Assembly (NCBI RefSeq): GCF_028561335.1
Contig: NZ_JAQQTG010000007.1
Coordinates: forward strand, 62,001 to 126,000
DNA: 64,000 nucleotides
Reading direction: 5' to 3'
Source: Aequorivita todarodis
GTDB lineage: Bacteria > Bacteroidota > Bacteroidia > Flavobacteriales > Flavobacteriaceae
Below the pieces are notes generated by a model, which saw only the letters and a program-made list of their open reading frames with translations, searched no databases and was not told the origin of the DNA. The position numbers and the translations under genes were made by a program. Below are positions 16,528-25,285 of this stretch, piece by piece; position 1 is the stretch's first letter, and the number at the start of each line of letters is the position of its first letter.

Positions 16528-17035
16528 CCCCTTCCGGCCCCGGAATGGTTCCTTTGCGATCTTTAAGATTGATTTGATGCTATATTGAAGAAAGTGCGGC
16601 GGGGGCCACCTTCCCCTTGATTTGCATTCGTGCTTTTGATGTTGCTTTTTGCTGGGGGGAAGGAGCTGTTATGGTGAAACAAATAATAAGTGCCGTAAGT
16701 TTTGGCAGTTGGCGTTTTACCCCTTCCGGCCCCGGAATGGTTCCTTTGCGATCTTTAAGATTGATTTGATGCTATATTGAAGAAAGTGCGGCGGGGGCCA
16801 CCTTCCCCTTGATTTGCATTCGTGCTTTTGATGTTGCTTTTTGCGGAGGGGAAGGAACTGTTATGGTGAAACAAATAATAAGTACCGTAAGTTTTGGCAG
16901 TTGGCGTTTTACCCCTTCCGGCCCCCGAAAGATTGATTTGATACTATATTGAAGAAAGTGCGGCGGGGGCCACCTTCCCCTTGATTTGCATTCGTGCTTT
17001 TGATGTTGCCTTTTGCGGAGGGAAGGAGCATATAT
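16528..17035. repeat. 192-bp tandem repeat, about 2.6 copies
   Basis: Units begin at CCCCTTCCGGCC at 16528, 16720 and 16912, giving two full 192-bp copies that are nearly identical and a third with an internal deletion of roughly 20-25 bp just after its start. The region 16452-17102 otherwise holds a CCCTCCC..GGGAGGG palindrome (16453-16487) and a CGCGAT/ATCGCG hairpin (17070-17087). No credible gene is seen; an open frame on the minus strand simply runs through the repeat. Confidence 0.92.
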
Positions 17036-17102
17036 GCGAAAATAGAATAGCAAAATCCCCAATATCATTTGCGCGCGATAAATCGCGCCCCTACTGCGCC
17101 CT

Positions 17103-17151
17103 GAACACCGAACACCGAACACTGATTACTGATTACTGAATACTGAATCAC
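17103..17151 (-). repeat. Seven degenerate heptamers (GAACACC to GAATCAC)
   Basis: Units GAACACC, GAACACC, GAACACT, GATTACT, GATTACT, GAATACT and GAATCAC run in strict 7-bp phase and end in the last codons of the following minus-strand gene. The sequence drifts while the period is kept. Confidence 0.9.
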
Positions 17152-18539
17152 TGCCCCCTAAAAAACACAATGGTACTCAGCGTTTTGATGATGATGGTTA
17201 TATCCAGAAAAAGGCTACGGTGCTTTATGTAGTATAAATCGTATTGCAGCTTTTCAAGGGAATCCTCTTCACTGGAGCCGTATTTGGCGTTTACCTGCGC
17301 CCAGCCAGTTACGCCGGGTTTTACGAGGTGGCGTACTTCGTAAAAAGGTATTTTTTCCTTTAAGCCCTCAACAAATTCCGGACGTTCGGGGCGGGGGCCA
17401 ATGACGCTCATCTCGCCTTTTATTACATTCAAGAATTGGGGGATTTCATCAAAACGGGATTTTCGCAGGAAACGTCCAAATTTGGTGACACGGACATCCT
17501 TGGCCTCCGCAAACTGCGCCCCATCCTTCTCTGCATTTATTACCATGCTCCGCAGTTTGTATATCCTGAAATATTTGCCATTTTTTCCTACCCTTGTTTG
17601 GCTGTAAAACAATGGGCCCCGATTGGCCAATAAATTTCCTATTAATAAAATAGGCAATAGGATCAATCCAAATGCAAGGCCCAACACCGAAAAGAACAAA
17701 TCCAAAATTCTATTGAAAAAAAGATAGAGTTTGTTTTGGTTGCTTCGGCTAAATGGAAAATAGCGATAAAAATCCTTCTCCACATGCTGCACGGGAATGC
17801 GATGGGTAAGTTCCTCATAAACCTGGGTGTATTCGCGGATGGGGATTCCGTTCTCCAGCAGTTTTATCAACTGATTGTTCAGTTCTACGGTCATGCCTTC
17901 TGAAAGCGGGGAGCCCACAACAATTTCGGAAATGGTCATTTCTTCGGTCAACATCCCGATGTCTGCTATGGTTATGGCATCAATTTCAAGATTATTGATT
18001 ATTGTACCATTCTGGGGGCCTGTGTTGAAATATCCAATAACGCGATAATTGGGGTCAGATTTTTGTAGCGAGGCCACAATGGCCTCCACATCACCGGAGT
18101 GGGCAATCAGGAGTACCCGTTTGTAAAACCGCGGTGCCGAAACGAGAACGATATAGGCATAGCGCCAAGCCAGCATTGCCACGTTGATGGCCAAGAAGAA
18201 ATAGACTATCTGCAAACGATTGGAAGGCAGCATAGGGGTGTAAAAGGGCGTCAACAAATAGAACAGCACTGTTACCGAAGAGGTAATGATCACGTTTTTT
18301 ACGACCACATCAAACTTACTTGCCTTTTGAAGGTTATAAAGCTCGAAAATGGTCGCAAATACGGTAAGGTAGGTAGCCAGAACAATGGACCATACCCAGT
18401 GCTCGGAATTTATCTTGAAGTAATCGAAATTGAAAACGATACCCACTACATAGAGCAAAGCAAGCACACAGACAATATCCAGGATTCTGAGGAGAATCTT
18501 TCTTTCGGAAATATCAAAGTGGATGTTGTTTTTGGGCAT
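17148..18539 (-). CDS. Polyprenyl glycosylphosphotransferase (undecaprenyl-phosphate sugar-1-P transferase)
   Basis: A 463-residue WcaJ/WbaP-type initiating enzyme that loads the first sugar-phosphate onto undecaprenyl phosphate at the inner membrane. The N-terminus has four or five helices and a nucleotide-binding-like middle domain. The C-terminal catalytic part carries KLRSMVINAEKDGAQ, KFGRFLRKSRFDEIPQFLNV, GEMSVIGPRPERPEF and KPGVTGWAQVN. It is the last gene (promoter-distal) of the minus-strand polysaccharide cluster and marks that cluster as a lipid-linked assembly pathway. Confidence 0.95.
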   Translation of the reverse strand: MPKNNIHFDISERKILLRILDIVCVLALLYVVGIVFNFDYFKINSEHWVWSIVLATYLTVFATIFELYNLQKASKFDVVVKNVIITSSVTVLFYLLTPFYTPMLPSNRLQIVYFFLAINVAMLAWRYAYIVLVSAPRFYKRVLLIAHSGDVEAIVASLQKSDPNYRVIGYFNTGPQNGTIINNLEIDAITIADIGMLTEEMTISEIVVGSPLSEGMTVELNNQLIKLLENGIPIREYTQVYEELTHRIPVQHVEKDFYRYFPFSRSNQNKLYLFFNRILDLFFSVLGLAFGLILLPILLIGNLLANRGPLFYSQTRVGKNGKYFRIYKLRSMVINAEKDGAQFAEAKDVRVTKFGRFLRKSRFDEIPQFLNVIKGEMSVIGPRPERPEFVEGLKEKIPFYEVRHLVKPGVTGWAQVNAKYGSSEEDSLEKLQYDLYYIKHRSLFLDITIIIKTLSTIVFFRGQ

Positions 18540-18562
18540 TCGGGGGGTTGTTTTGTTTGTTA

Positions 18563-18668
18563 TTTGGGGTTTGGGGTTTGTTGTTTATTGTTTCTGGTTT
18601 CTGGTTTCTTGTTTGGGGTTTGGGTTACTGGGTTATTGAGTTATGGGTTAAGGGTTTGGGGTTAAGTG
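18563..18668 (+). repeat. 15-unit degenerate heptamer array (T/G-rich)
   Basis: Fifteen consecutive units such as TTTGGGG, TTTGTTG, TTTATTG, TTTCTGG, TACTGGG, TTATGGG and TTAAGGG keep a 7-bp period over 106 bp, with a single 8-bp unit (TTATTGAG). It lies just upstream of the start of the sugar transferase gene. Confidence 0.92.
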
Positions 18669-18701
18669 GGGGGGAGTGTTTATTTAACATACTCACATAC
18701 T

Positions 18702-18757
18702 CTACTCACTACCCACTACCACCTACCACCTACCACCTACAAACTACCAACTACCCT
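18702..18757 (-). repeat. 8-unit heptamer array (CTACCAC type)
   Basis: Eight units from CTACTCA to CTACCCT, three of them exactly CTACCAC, in perfect 7-bp phase. It is A/C-rich, opposite in polarity to the T/G-rich array 34 bp away. Confidence 0.92.
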
Positions 18758-18774
18758 CCAAATTTACTGAAATT

Positions 18775-19797
18775 TCATTCCCCTAAAAGTTTTATCCATT
18801 TATGTTTTATAATTTCCCAATCGAACCCTTCCATTTTGAGACGGGCATTTTTTGTGATTTCATGTGCCTTTATTGGATTTGCGCACAGATTTTCAATAGC
18901 ATCCACAAAAGCTTCCGCGTTGTTTGAGGGAACCAAAATACCGTCCACTCCATCATTAATCAAATGAGGTAAGCCCCCCACATTTGTAGAGATAACAAGA
19001 AGCCCAAGAGCCATTGCTTCCATTACGCTTATAGGCATATTGTCAAAATTGGTGGTATTAATAAAAATGTCATACTCTTTGGAAAGGGCAATCCATTCTT
19101 CTTTTTGCAACATTCCCGTAAAGGTAACAGGTAGATTTAGTGCTGTAGCCCTTCTCTTGCAGATTCCCAAAGCACCATCCTTGTCTGGGCCTACCATACA
19201 AAGCGAAGCATTTATTCCTTTTCCCTTAAGCATTTCCAATACTTTCAAGGCCAACAATGGGTTGTATATTTCTGAAAAGGAACGTACCCACAACAATTTT
19301 GCAGTTATTGACTCCCGATGCCTAAAAGAATAATTATCTATTTCAATGGTATTGGGTACATAGGTTATATTATTAATACCTGCTTCCTGAAATTGCTGCA
19401 TCATATATTTTGAAGGGGCCACATTGGTATGTGCTTCTCCAAAAAGTATGTTGCTCAAACTTTTACTGTTCCTCAATCGGTTTGGCAAATTGCCGCCGTG
19501 CAAGATTGGAATATAGGGCAATTTGAAAAGCCTGCAGAACATTGCAATAATTACCGCATAGTAAAAATTTTGGGTGCTGTAGGTATCGATCAAAACAAGT
19601 TTTACACGGTTCTTGTTTTGAATAGTGGTAAGCACCATATCGAGCATACGAAAGATTTTATTCTGTTTTGAAGATGCTGTTATAACGGAATATCCTTCCT
19701 CTATCAGTTTAAGGGATAAGGAGTCTATGGCAGCAGGAGGCTTTCCGTGGACGGCCAGTTTATTTCCTATGTAGAGCAGGCTTTTTCTTGGGCGCAT
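18775..19797 (-). CDS. Glycosyltransferase family 4
   Basis: A 340-residue GT-B enzyme for the polysaccharide cluster. The N-terminus has LYIGNKLAVHGKPPAAIDSL, and the C-terminal nucleotide-sugar site has NFDNMPISVMEAMALG followed by NVGGLPHLINDGVDG. The ATG lies 38 bp inside the upstream O-antigen ligase gene, an overlap that supports co-transcription. Donor and linkage cannot be deduced. Confidence 0.88.
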   Translation of the reverse strand: MRPRKSLLYIGNKLAVHGKPPAAIDSLSLKLIEEGYSVITASSKQNKIFRMLDMVLTTIQNKNRVKLVLIDTYSTQNFYYAVIIAMFCRLFKLPYIPILHGGNLPNRLRNSKSLSNILFGEAHTNVAPSKYMMQQFQEAGINNITYVPNTIEIDNYSFRHRESITAKLLWVRSFSEIYNPLLALKVLEMLKGKGINASLCMVGPDKDGALGICKRRATALNLPVTFTGMLQKEEWIALSKEYDIFINTTNFDNMPISVMEAMALGLLVISTNVGGLPHLINDGVDGILVPSNNAEAFVDAIENLCANPIKAHEITKNARLKMEGFDWEIIKHKWIKLLGE

Positions 19798-21061
19798 AAT
19801 CTAAGTTCAACAAACATAAGGCATATATAAAGGCTGGGGCGGCAATCCGCATGGAAGTATGGACTATAGTAAGGCCCCAAAAAAGAAGAAATGGATAAAA
19901 ATAGATATTTTTCCGACCACTCATTTTTGTAATAATAGGCGCAAAAATAAGAACCAACAACGCAAATATCCCAAACAAACCGTGTTCCGATAGCATACGG
20001 GAAATTTCATTATGGGAAGCGGATGTAATACCCATTTCTTCCCTGAATTGAAATTTACCTTGACCAACGCCAATACCAAATACCGGATTTTCTTTAAAAG
20101 CATCTATCTCAACAGCCAATAAATCAACACGACCTGTGGTTACATCATCTTTTTCCCTGCCCAAAGCGTCTTCATTGGCGTAGCGATTAGCTATTAATCC
20201 TCCCGTTTGGACAAGTGTATAAGACCAAACAAGCAAAACAACTCCGACAATGGCCAATACTTTTACAGAGACTTTAGCCTTAGTCTTTAAACCTGTGCTA
20301 AAATATATAATGAAAATAAAAACCAAGCACATGAAAACTGCGACCAAAACTCCACCTCTAGAGAAAGTAAGCAGTGCCCTATAGGTCATAACTATCATTA
20401 AGAACATCATTGTCCAATGAACAAGCATATTTTTATAGGGAATCAATAAACGGGAAAAAAGGATAAAAATACCGAGCCCCAATATTGTTGCCACTTGATT
20501 AGGTCCATATCCTCCAGACAAGGCCGAATTTGAAGCTGTTCCTGTTACTACATCCTGCACATTGGGAGTATAAAGCGATATGTAAACAACCATGCTTATT
20601 AAAGGATAAATAATATAATCAAGAAGCTTGAGAAAATCCTGAAACTGAATGCTTCTACCATAACAAAATATGGCCGCGAAACTTAAACATAAAGGGCCAC
20701 TCAAATTGAAAAGCACTGTATTTCTAAAATTGGCGTCAAAAGCGATAGCATCCAAGGATATCAAAACAGCTGGCAACAAAAGTAATAAGTATATTATATA
20801 GGGAAAGGCATTCTTTTTAAATCCTAAAAAAAACACTCCCAATAGCATGAAGAAAATTACCGCATATTTGCCAGTTTCATAAAAAATAAAGGCCTTGGTC
20901 ATTCTAAGAAAAACCTCGGCTCCAGTTATATATGCAGTAGCAAGGAGTACATATTTTACTTTATCTTTTGACGAAATAATCTTATAAATAAAATACCCAA
21001 ATATCCCCAACATATACCAAAACATTAAGGATCGATTGGTAAAGGCCAAAAAACCAATCAT
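19760..21061 (-). CDS. O-antigen ligase / polymerase family membrane protein
   Basis: A 433-residue polytopic inner-membrane protein with 10 or more hydrophobic segments and a periplasmic loop containing GVGQGKFQF and TSASHNEISRMLSEHGLFG, the signature of the Wzy/WaaL/RfaL superfamily. It may polymerise repeat units or ligate finished glycan; the two roles are not separable by sequence. Being in a cluster with an initiating transferase and no flippase in view, polymerase is the simpler guess. Confidence 0.88.
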   Translation of the reverse strand: MIGFLAFTNRSLMFWYMLGIFGYFIYKIISSKDKVKYVLLATAYITGAEVFLRMTKAFIFYETGKYAVIFFMLLGVFFLGFKKNAFPYIIYLLLLLPAVLISLDAIAFDANFRNTVLFNLSGPLCLSFAAIFCYGRSIQFQDFLKLLDYIIYPLISMVVYISLYTPNVQDVVTGTASNSALSGGYGPNQVATILGLGIFILFSRLLIPYKNMLVHWTMMFLMIVMTYRALLTFSRGGVLVAVFMCLVFIFIIYFSTGLKTKAKVSVKVLAIVGVVLLVWSYTLVQTGGLIANRYANEDALGREKDDVTTGRVDLLAVEIDAFKENPVFGIGVGQGKFQFREEMGITSASHNEISRMLSEHGLFGIFALLVLIFAPIITKMSGRKNIYFYPFLLFWGLTIVHTSMRIAAPAFIYALCLLNLDYAPKKKPALHRK

Positions 21062-21132
21062 AACATGAAAGATTATGGCTCTAAAGGGTTTAATATTTTG
21101 GAAAATTGAAGGTGTAATCGTTATTAGTATTT

Positions 21133-22251
21133 TTAAGATTTTATAATTTCCTCTTGTATTTTATAGCTGTAAATAGCAAACGTAAACTTTGAAGCCACAA
21201 GATAGCAATCGGATGCCATTTTTGTCAGTTCCTCCGTATTTTTTGATAAAGCTTCGTGCAGCACTTCTCGCAAGCGTTGCCCATTAATAGGATTTAAAAG
21301 AAATCCGTTGTCATCGGTAACGTACTGCCCAATGCTGGAAACATCAGATACAATAGGAATACAGCCATAATTCATAGCCTCTGCGATTACTTTTGGAAAG
21401 CCTTCGGAATCACTTGGCAACAAAATGAAATGAGAATTTTTATAAATCCCAAAAACCTCCTGTCTTTCCAAAAAGCCATGAAACACAACCGGTAGTTTTA
21501 AATTTTCACATTGCTGTTTGTAAAACTCCTTCTTTTCCCCATCCCCAATAAAATGAATCGTTTTTATTTTCGCTAAATTATCTAAAGCACCAAAGGCCTC
21601 AATGATTCGCTGCACCCCCTTGGCATCTTCCAATCTGCCCACAAAGCAGAAGGTAAAAGGAGGAACAAATGTTTTTGAATTTACAATTTGCAAACCTTCT
21701 TCTCTTTCTTCCGAAGTAAGGCAGGGATTTTCAAAAGTGAGGCAATGCCTGGGCTGTGTCGGCCAATTACCGTTGATGGTTACTTTTCGCTTTTGATTTT
21801 TTAGCATCCAACGCTGCAAGGCATAGCCCAAGGGTGGATTTTCTTGGTTCCAGTTGCCGGCATATTTGTACCAGCCTTTTTTATTGCTGAAAAGAGTGAG
21901 ATAGGGAATCAAAAAAACGCCTATTCCAGTGGGTGTCCGCAATTGAAAAACATCGACTTGTTTTAATGTTTTTTTTACCGCAGTTATTATTTTGGGAATA
22001 TTCAGTACAACTTCCAACTTGGCGCCTATCCCCTTTCCGCCGACTGGTTTTAAAGGAACAAATTTTATATTTGAAGAAGTGTAGGGCAAAGAACTCGGCG
22101 GCGGCGGGCCGGGATGCAAAAAGGCGATGTGCTGTATTTCCTCAAAATCCTGTGCCAGATGGTTGATTTCGCTAATCGTCGGTCCCCAACCTACGATTGT
22201 GCCGTCGGGCCTTTTGTAGTGTTCGGTATGGGAGATTATGGCGAGTTTCAT
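21133..22251 (-). CDS. Glycosyltransferase family 4
   Basis: A 372-residue GT-B protein. The donor-binding half contains CFVGRLEDAKGVQRIIEAF and PSDSEGFPKVIAEAMNYGC (E-x7-E), then SSIGQYVTDDNGFLL. It follows the usual GT4 length. It sits 71 bp upstream of the O-antigen ligase gene on the same strand. Confidence 0.9.
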   Translation of the reverse strand: MKLAIISHTEHYKRPDGTIVGWGPTISEINHLAQDFEEIQHIAFLHPGPPPPSSLPYTSSNIKFVPLKPVGGKGIGAKLEVVLNIPKIITAVKKTLKQVDVFQLRTPTGIGVFLIPYLTLFSNKKGWYKYAGNWNQENPPLGYALQRWMLKNQKRKVTINGNWPTQPRHCLTFENPCLTSEEREEGLQIVNSKTFVPPFTFCFVGRLEDAKGVQRIIEAFGALDNLAKIKTIHFIGDGEKKEFYKQQCENLKLPVVFHGFLERQEVFGIYKNSHFILLPSDSEGFPKVIAEAMNYGCIPIVSDVSSIGQYVTDDNGFLLNPINGQRLREVLHEALSKNTEELTKMASDCYLVASKFTFAIYSYKIQEEIIKS

Positions 22252-22589
22252 TGTTATTAAAAATTTTAAATTTGAATCATGAACATCCCCCTAGCCCCCT
22301 TCAAAGGGGGGATGAATTCAAATTCAAAGATTGTTATTTGCCTTGTTGTATTTTGTATTCCCTTCAAGAAATCTTCTTTGTTATGTGTCTATAAAATTAC
22401 AACTTTATCTTAACCACAAAGGACACGGTCCCGATAGCTATCGGGATACACAAAGACCACAAAGTATCTCTTTGTGCACTTTGTGCCTTCTTAGTGTTCT
22501 TTGTGGTTTTCTTGAGTATTTTTTTGTGTCCTGTGTCTTACGTCATGTTTCCTGTTTCTTTATTCTTTTTTTTCTTTTTTCTTTATTCT
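22252..22589. repeat. Intergenic palindromes and heptamer-like T/C tract
   Basis: No gene. Holds a CCCCCTAG..AAAGGGGG palindrome (22287-22311), a long inverted repeat with AACCACAAAGGACAC (22413) pairing with TGTTCTTTGTGGTT (22493), a CCCGATAGCTATCGGG perfect palindrome (22430-22446) inside it, and a T/C-rich run (about 22548-22600) with 7-bp periodicity (TTATTCT, CTTTATT). Confidence 0.7.
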
Positions 22590-23681
22590 TTATTCTTTTA
22601 AAATCTTCAAATAAGTCTCGATTACCTTGTCCCACGTGAAGTTTTTTGACCATTGTTCTGCACTTTGCGAATAGCTTTCATAATTATTCAAAATTTCTTC
22701 CAAGGCAGCTATAAACTGTTTTGGGTCTTTGTTGTTTATTAATTTTCCGGAAACTCCATCCTTTATTGCATCTTCTATTCCGCAGCCCAAGGAACCGATT
22801 GCCGGAATTCCCAAAGCATTTGCTTCCAAAATAGCAATCCCAAAACCTTCGGCATCGCCTGTTTGTGTGGTTTCGCTGAGCATTACGAAGACATCGGCTT
22901 GTTGTAGCCGTTCTATTTTCTCTTCTTCGGAAACCTTTCCGAAAAAATATACGGCATCGTCAACCCCCAAATCCAAGGTCAACCTTTCCAGTTTTGCTAT
23001 ATCGGTAGGAATACCAACCATATGATATTTAAGGTCTGGATATTTTCTTAAAAGCAGCGGCAACGCATTAATTACATTGTGTTGCCCCTTGCGTTGGGTT
23101 AGGTTGCCCACGGTTATTAAGACTGGTACTGGTTCGTTTTTATTTCGGGAGTCTGAAGGAACCTCCATTTTAAAACCATTGGGGACCACTTCAATATTTT
23201 TCAAGGCGAGATGGGAAACCAAGGATTTGGTATAATTGCTTACCGCTATCACTTTATCAAAGCGTTTTAACGATAGGTCCGTGAGCTTTCGAAGCATTTT
23301 ATTGGGCAGCCGCACTTCACTTCCATGAATGATGGCTATAAATTTCTTGTTAAAGAAAAAGGTGAGCAGCGCACCTAACCACAGTGAAAATTTGCCAGAA
23401 CATACTACGGTTTCAGTTTTTCGGCTTAAGGAAAAAGCAGTGCTGATGCGTTTTAAATAACTGAAAAGGATTATCTTTTTCCTTGGAATCCGAACCACTT
23501 CAAAAGGAAGATCTTTGTCAAATACATTTTCTACTTCTCCATTTGTTGAACGGATATCACATAGCAATCTCACTTCAAAACCATTGCCCTGCAACCCCTT
23601 TGCTAAATTATAGGCATGGTTACCTATACCGCCCGGTTGGGGAGGGAATTCAGAGGTTAGAATAAGAGTATTGGTTTTCAA
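22590..23681 (-). CDS. Glycosyltransferase family 4
   Basis: A 363-residue GT-B enzyme. N-terminal TSEFPPQPGGIGNHAYNLA is the typical acceptor-side glycine loop, and the donor site shows GNLTQRKGQHNVINAL and AEGFGIAILEANALGIPA. Functions within the cluster on an unknown acceptor. Separated from both neighbours by repeat-rich spacers, so it may not share a transcript with them. Confidence 0.9.
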   Translation of the reverse strand: MKTNTLILTSEFPPQPGGIGNHAYNLAKGLQGNGFEVRLLCDIRSTNGEVENVFDKDLPFEVVRIPRKKIILFSYLKRISTAFSLSRKTETVVCSGKFSLWLGALLTFFFNKKFIAIIHGSEVRLPNKMLRKLTDLSLKRFDKVIAVSNYTKSLVSHLALKNIEVVPNGFKMEVPSDSRNKNEPVPVLITVGNLTQRKGQHNVINALPLLLRKYPDLKYHMVGIPTDIAKLERLTLDLGVDDAVYFFGKVSEEEKIERLQQADVFVMLSETTQTGDAEGFGIAILEANALGIPAIGSLGCGIEDAIKDGVSGKLINNKDPKQFIAALEEILNNYESYSQSAEQWSKNFTWDKVIETYLKILKE

Positions 23682-23953
23682 GTTTTGGGATTAATTGATA
23701 GCGTATGTTAGTTTTACCGCAAAGGCGCAGAGGGCGCAAAGAAAAATAATGAGTAAGTATCTCTGCGTACTTCGCGCCTTTGCGGTTATATTTTATTGCA
23801 CATAGGTTTTATATTAAATATACTTTCGTTTGACCCCCGACCTACTTCGGCATGCTCAGCACATCGCCTAAAGGGGAGAAGTAAAGTTCATTTTCACAAC
23901 AAACGGACAACTGACACCCGATAACCGAAAACAGATAACCGAAAACAAAAAAT
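23682..23953. repeat. Repeat-rich spacer incl. six heptamers at 23906-23947
   Basis: Contains the inverted repeat TACCGCAAAGGCGC / GCGCCTTTGCGGTTA (23720-23787), a TACTTCGGCATGCTCAGCAC element (23841-23860; a diverged copy is near 33041) and six heptamers GACAACT, GACACCC, GATAACC, GAAAACA, GATAACC, GAAAACA at 23906-23947. Confidence 0.8.
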
Positions 23954-25282
23954 TCACAAGCTCTCAATCATCGCTCCTTCCCTCAACTTCCGCGTCGCTA
24001 ATCGCCATGAAATTACTACTTGCAAAATCACGAACGGAAACAAAAATAGCGAGATAAAAAGACCCAAGACCAACATTTTTTTGTTTTTCTTATAACGGTA
24101 CGGGATTATGGATTGGGGAACGGTTCTGAGAATGGCGAGCAGGGTTCTTTTTTTGCCGAAATATTTTCGGTATAAATATAGCACGCTTGGTATGGGCCGC
24201 GGAGCGAATAGTTTTTTAGGTCGGAAGGCATCCCAACTGCCCATTTCGCGTAAGCCGCCAGAGCCTACCTTTAGATGGATTCTTCCTGCATAAGGGTTTG
24301 AAATATTTGTATAGCCATTCAAATAAGCCCGAAGCCCATATTCCCCATCGCCCATGCGTTGCTTTTCAAATTGTCTGTCGAAAAGGCCCATTTCTCTAAA
24401 AACCCGTTTTTTCAGAAGTACGTTGCCGGTGTCAATTTGATCCGAAATTCTGAAAAAGGAGTAGTTCTGGGGAACTTCAGCCCCCACTGCCGAGATAGAA
24501 ACCCCTGAAGAAATATCGGCTTTAAAAAAATCGAGACATTTTAAATGATTGCTAATCCAGTTAGGTTCTACCCTACTGTCATCATCAAAAAGTAGCACAT
24601 ACTCCCCTTTTGAAATTTCAATGGCATGGTTTCTCGCAAGCCACAGGGCACGTTCCGTTTGTTGGACAAGCTTAATATCCAATTTAAACTTTTTGTAAAA
24701 ATCCTTTTGAAAAGGATTGGATTGGTCAACGATGATAACCTCAAAGTTTTTGCACTCCTGTTTTTCCAAATCCTCCAGCACATCTTTAAGGTATTCATAG
24801 CGGTTCAGCGTAGGAATCACAACGCTTACAAAGGGGTTTTTCTCAACAAGTGAGGATTTATAACTATTCCAATCATCATAAAGTATAGGGTTTTTTAAAT
24901 AATCGCCTCTCTGTACGTCGCCACTATTCTTCCAAGCACTTATTTCCCGAAACGGATTTTTAAAAGAGAGGATCCGCAAGATCAGAACATAAATAACCCA
25001 AACTAAATGGAAGTACTTTCGAAGAAAGCGGTATTCGTCAATTACGGGGAGTTTTTCAAAAGAAGTATAAACTTCTGAGCTTCCAATATAGCCTTTATTG
25101 ACAGCTTGCCACGACAGATCGTATTCTCGGGCCTTTTCACTTTTGAATTTTGGATCAGGTTCCAATTGTTCAACAACTTCCTTTGGTAGGTTTTCAATTA
25201 TTGGAAAAATAGAAGTTCCATCTTTCCGATATAGTTGAAAATAATGTGTGGGTTGGAGGTATTTTAGGAAATGGAAGAGCAT
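23954..25282 (-). CDS. Glycosyltransferase family 2
   Basis: A 442-residue GT-A enzyme. The catalytic domain starts near residue 148 with VSVVIPTLNRYEYLKDVL and carries the metal-binding LLFDDDSRVEPNW. An N-terminal region of about 145 residues of unknown role precedes it and a hydrophobic C-terminal stretch (LVLGLFISLFLFPFVILQVV) suggests membrane anchoring. Four bases separate it from the FkbM methyltransferase gene, so these two are coupled. Confidence 0.9.
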   Translation of the reverse strand: MLFHFLKYLQPTHYFQLYRKDGTSIFPIIENLPKEVVEQLEPDPKFKSEKAREYDLSWQAVNKGYIGSSEVYTSFEKLPVIDEYRFLRKYFHLVWVIYVLILRILSFKNPFREISAWKNSGDVQRGDYLKNPILYDDWNSYKSSLVEKNPFVSVVIPTLNRYEYLKDVLEDLEKQECKNFEVIIVDQSNPFQKDFYKKFKLDIKLVQQTERALWLARNHAIEISKGEYVLLFDDDSRVEPNWISNHLKCLDFFKADISSGVSISAVGAEVPQNYSFFRISDQIDTGNVLLKKRVFREMGLFDRQFEKQRMGDGEYGLRAYLNGYTNISNPYAGRIHLKVGSGGLREMGSWDAFRPKKLFAPRPIPSVLYLYRKYFGKKRTLLAILRTVPQSIIPYRYKKNKKMLVLGLFISLFLFPFVILQVVISWRLATRKLREGAMIESL

Positions 25283-25285
25283 TAC

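Noticed and set aside
16772-17122. Open frame of about 116 codons on the minus strand
   Set aside because: It runs through the 192-bp tandem repeats, so its apparent length is produced by the repeat; no start context or domain.
18548-18967. Open frame across the heptamer arrays
   Set aside because: Low-complexity peptide created by repeats and antisense to a glycosyltransferase gene.
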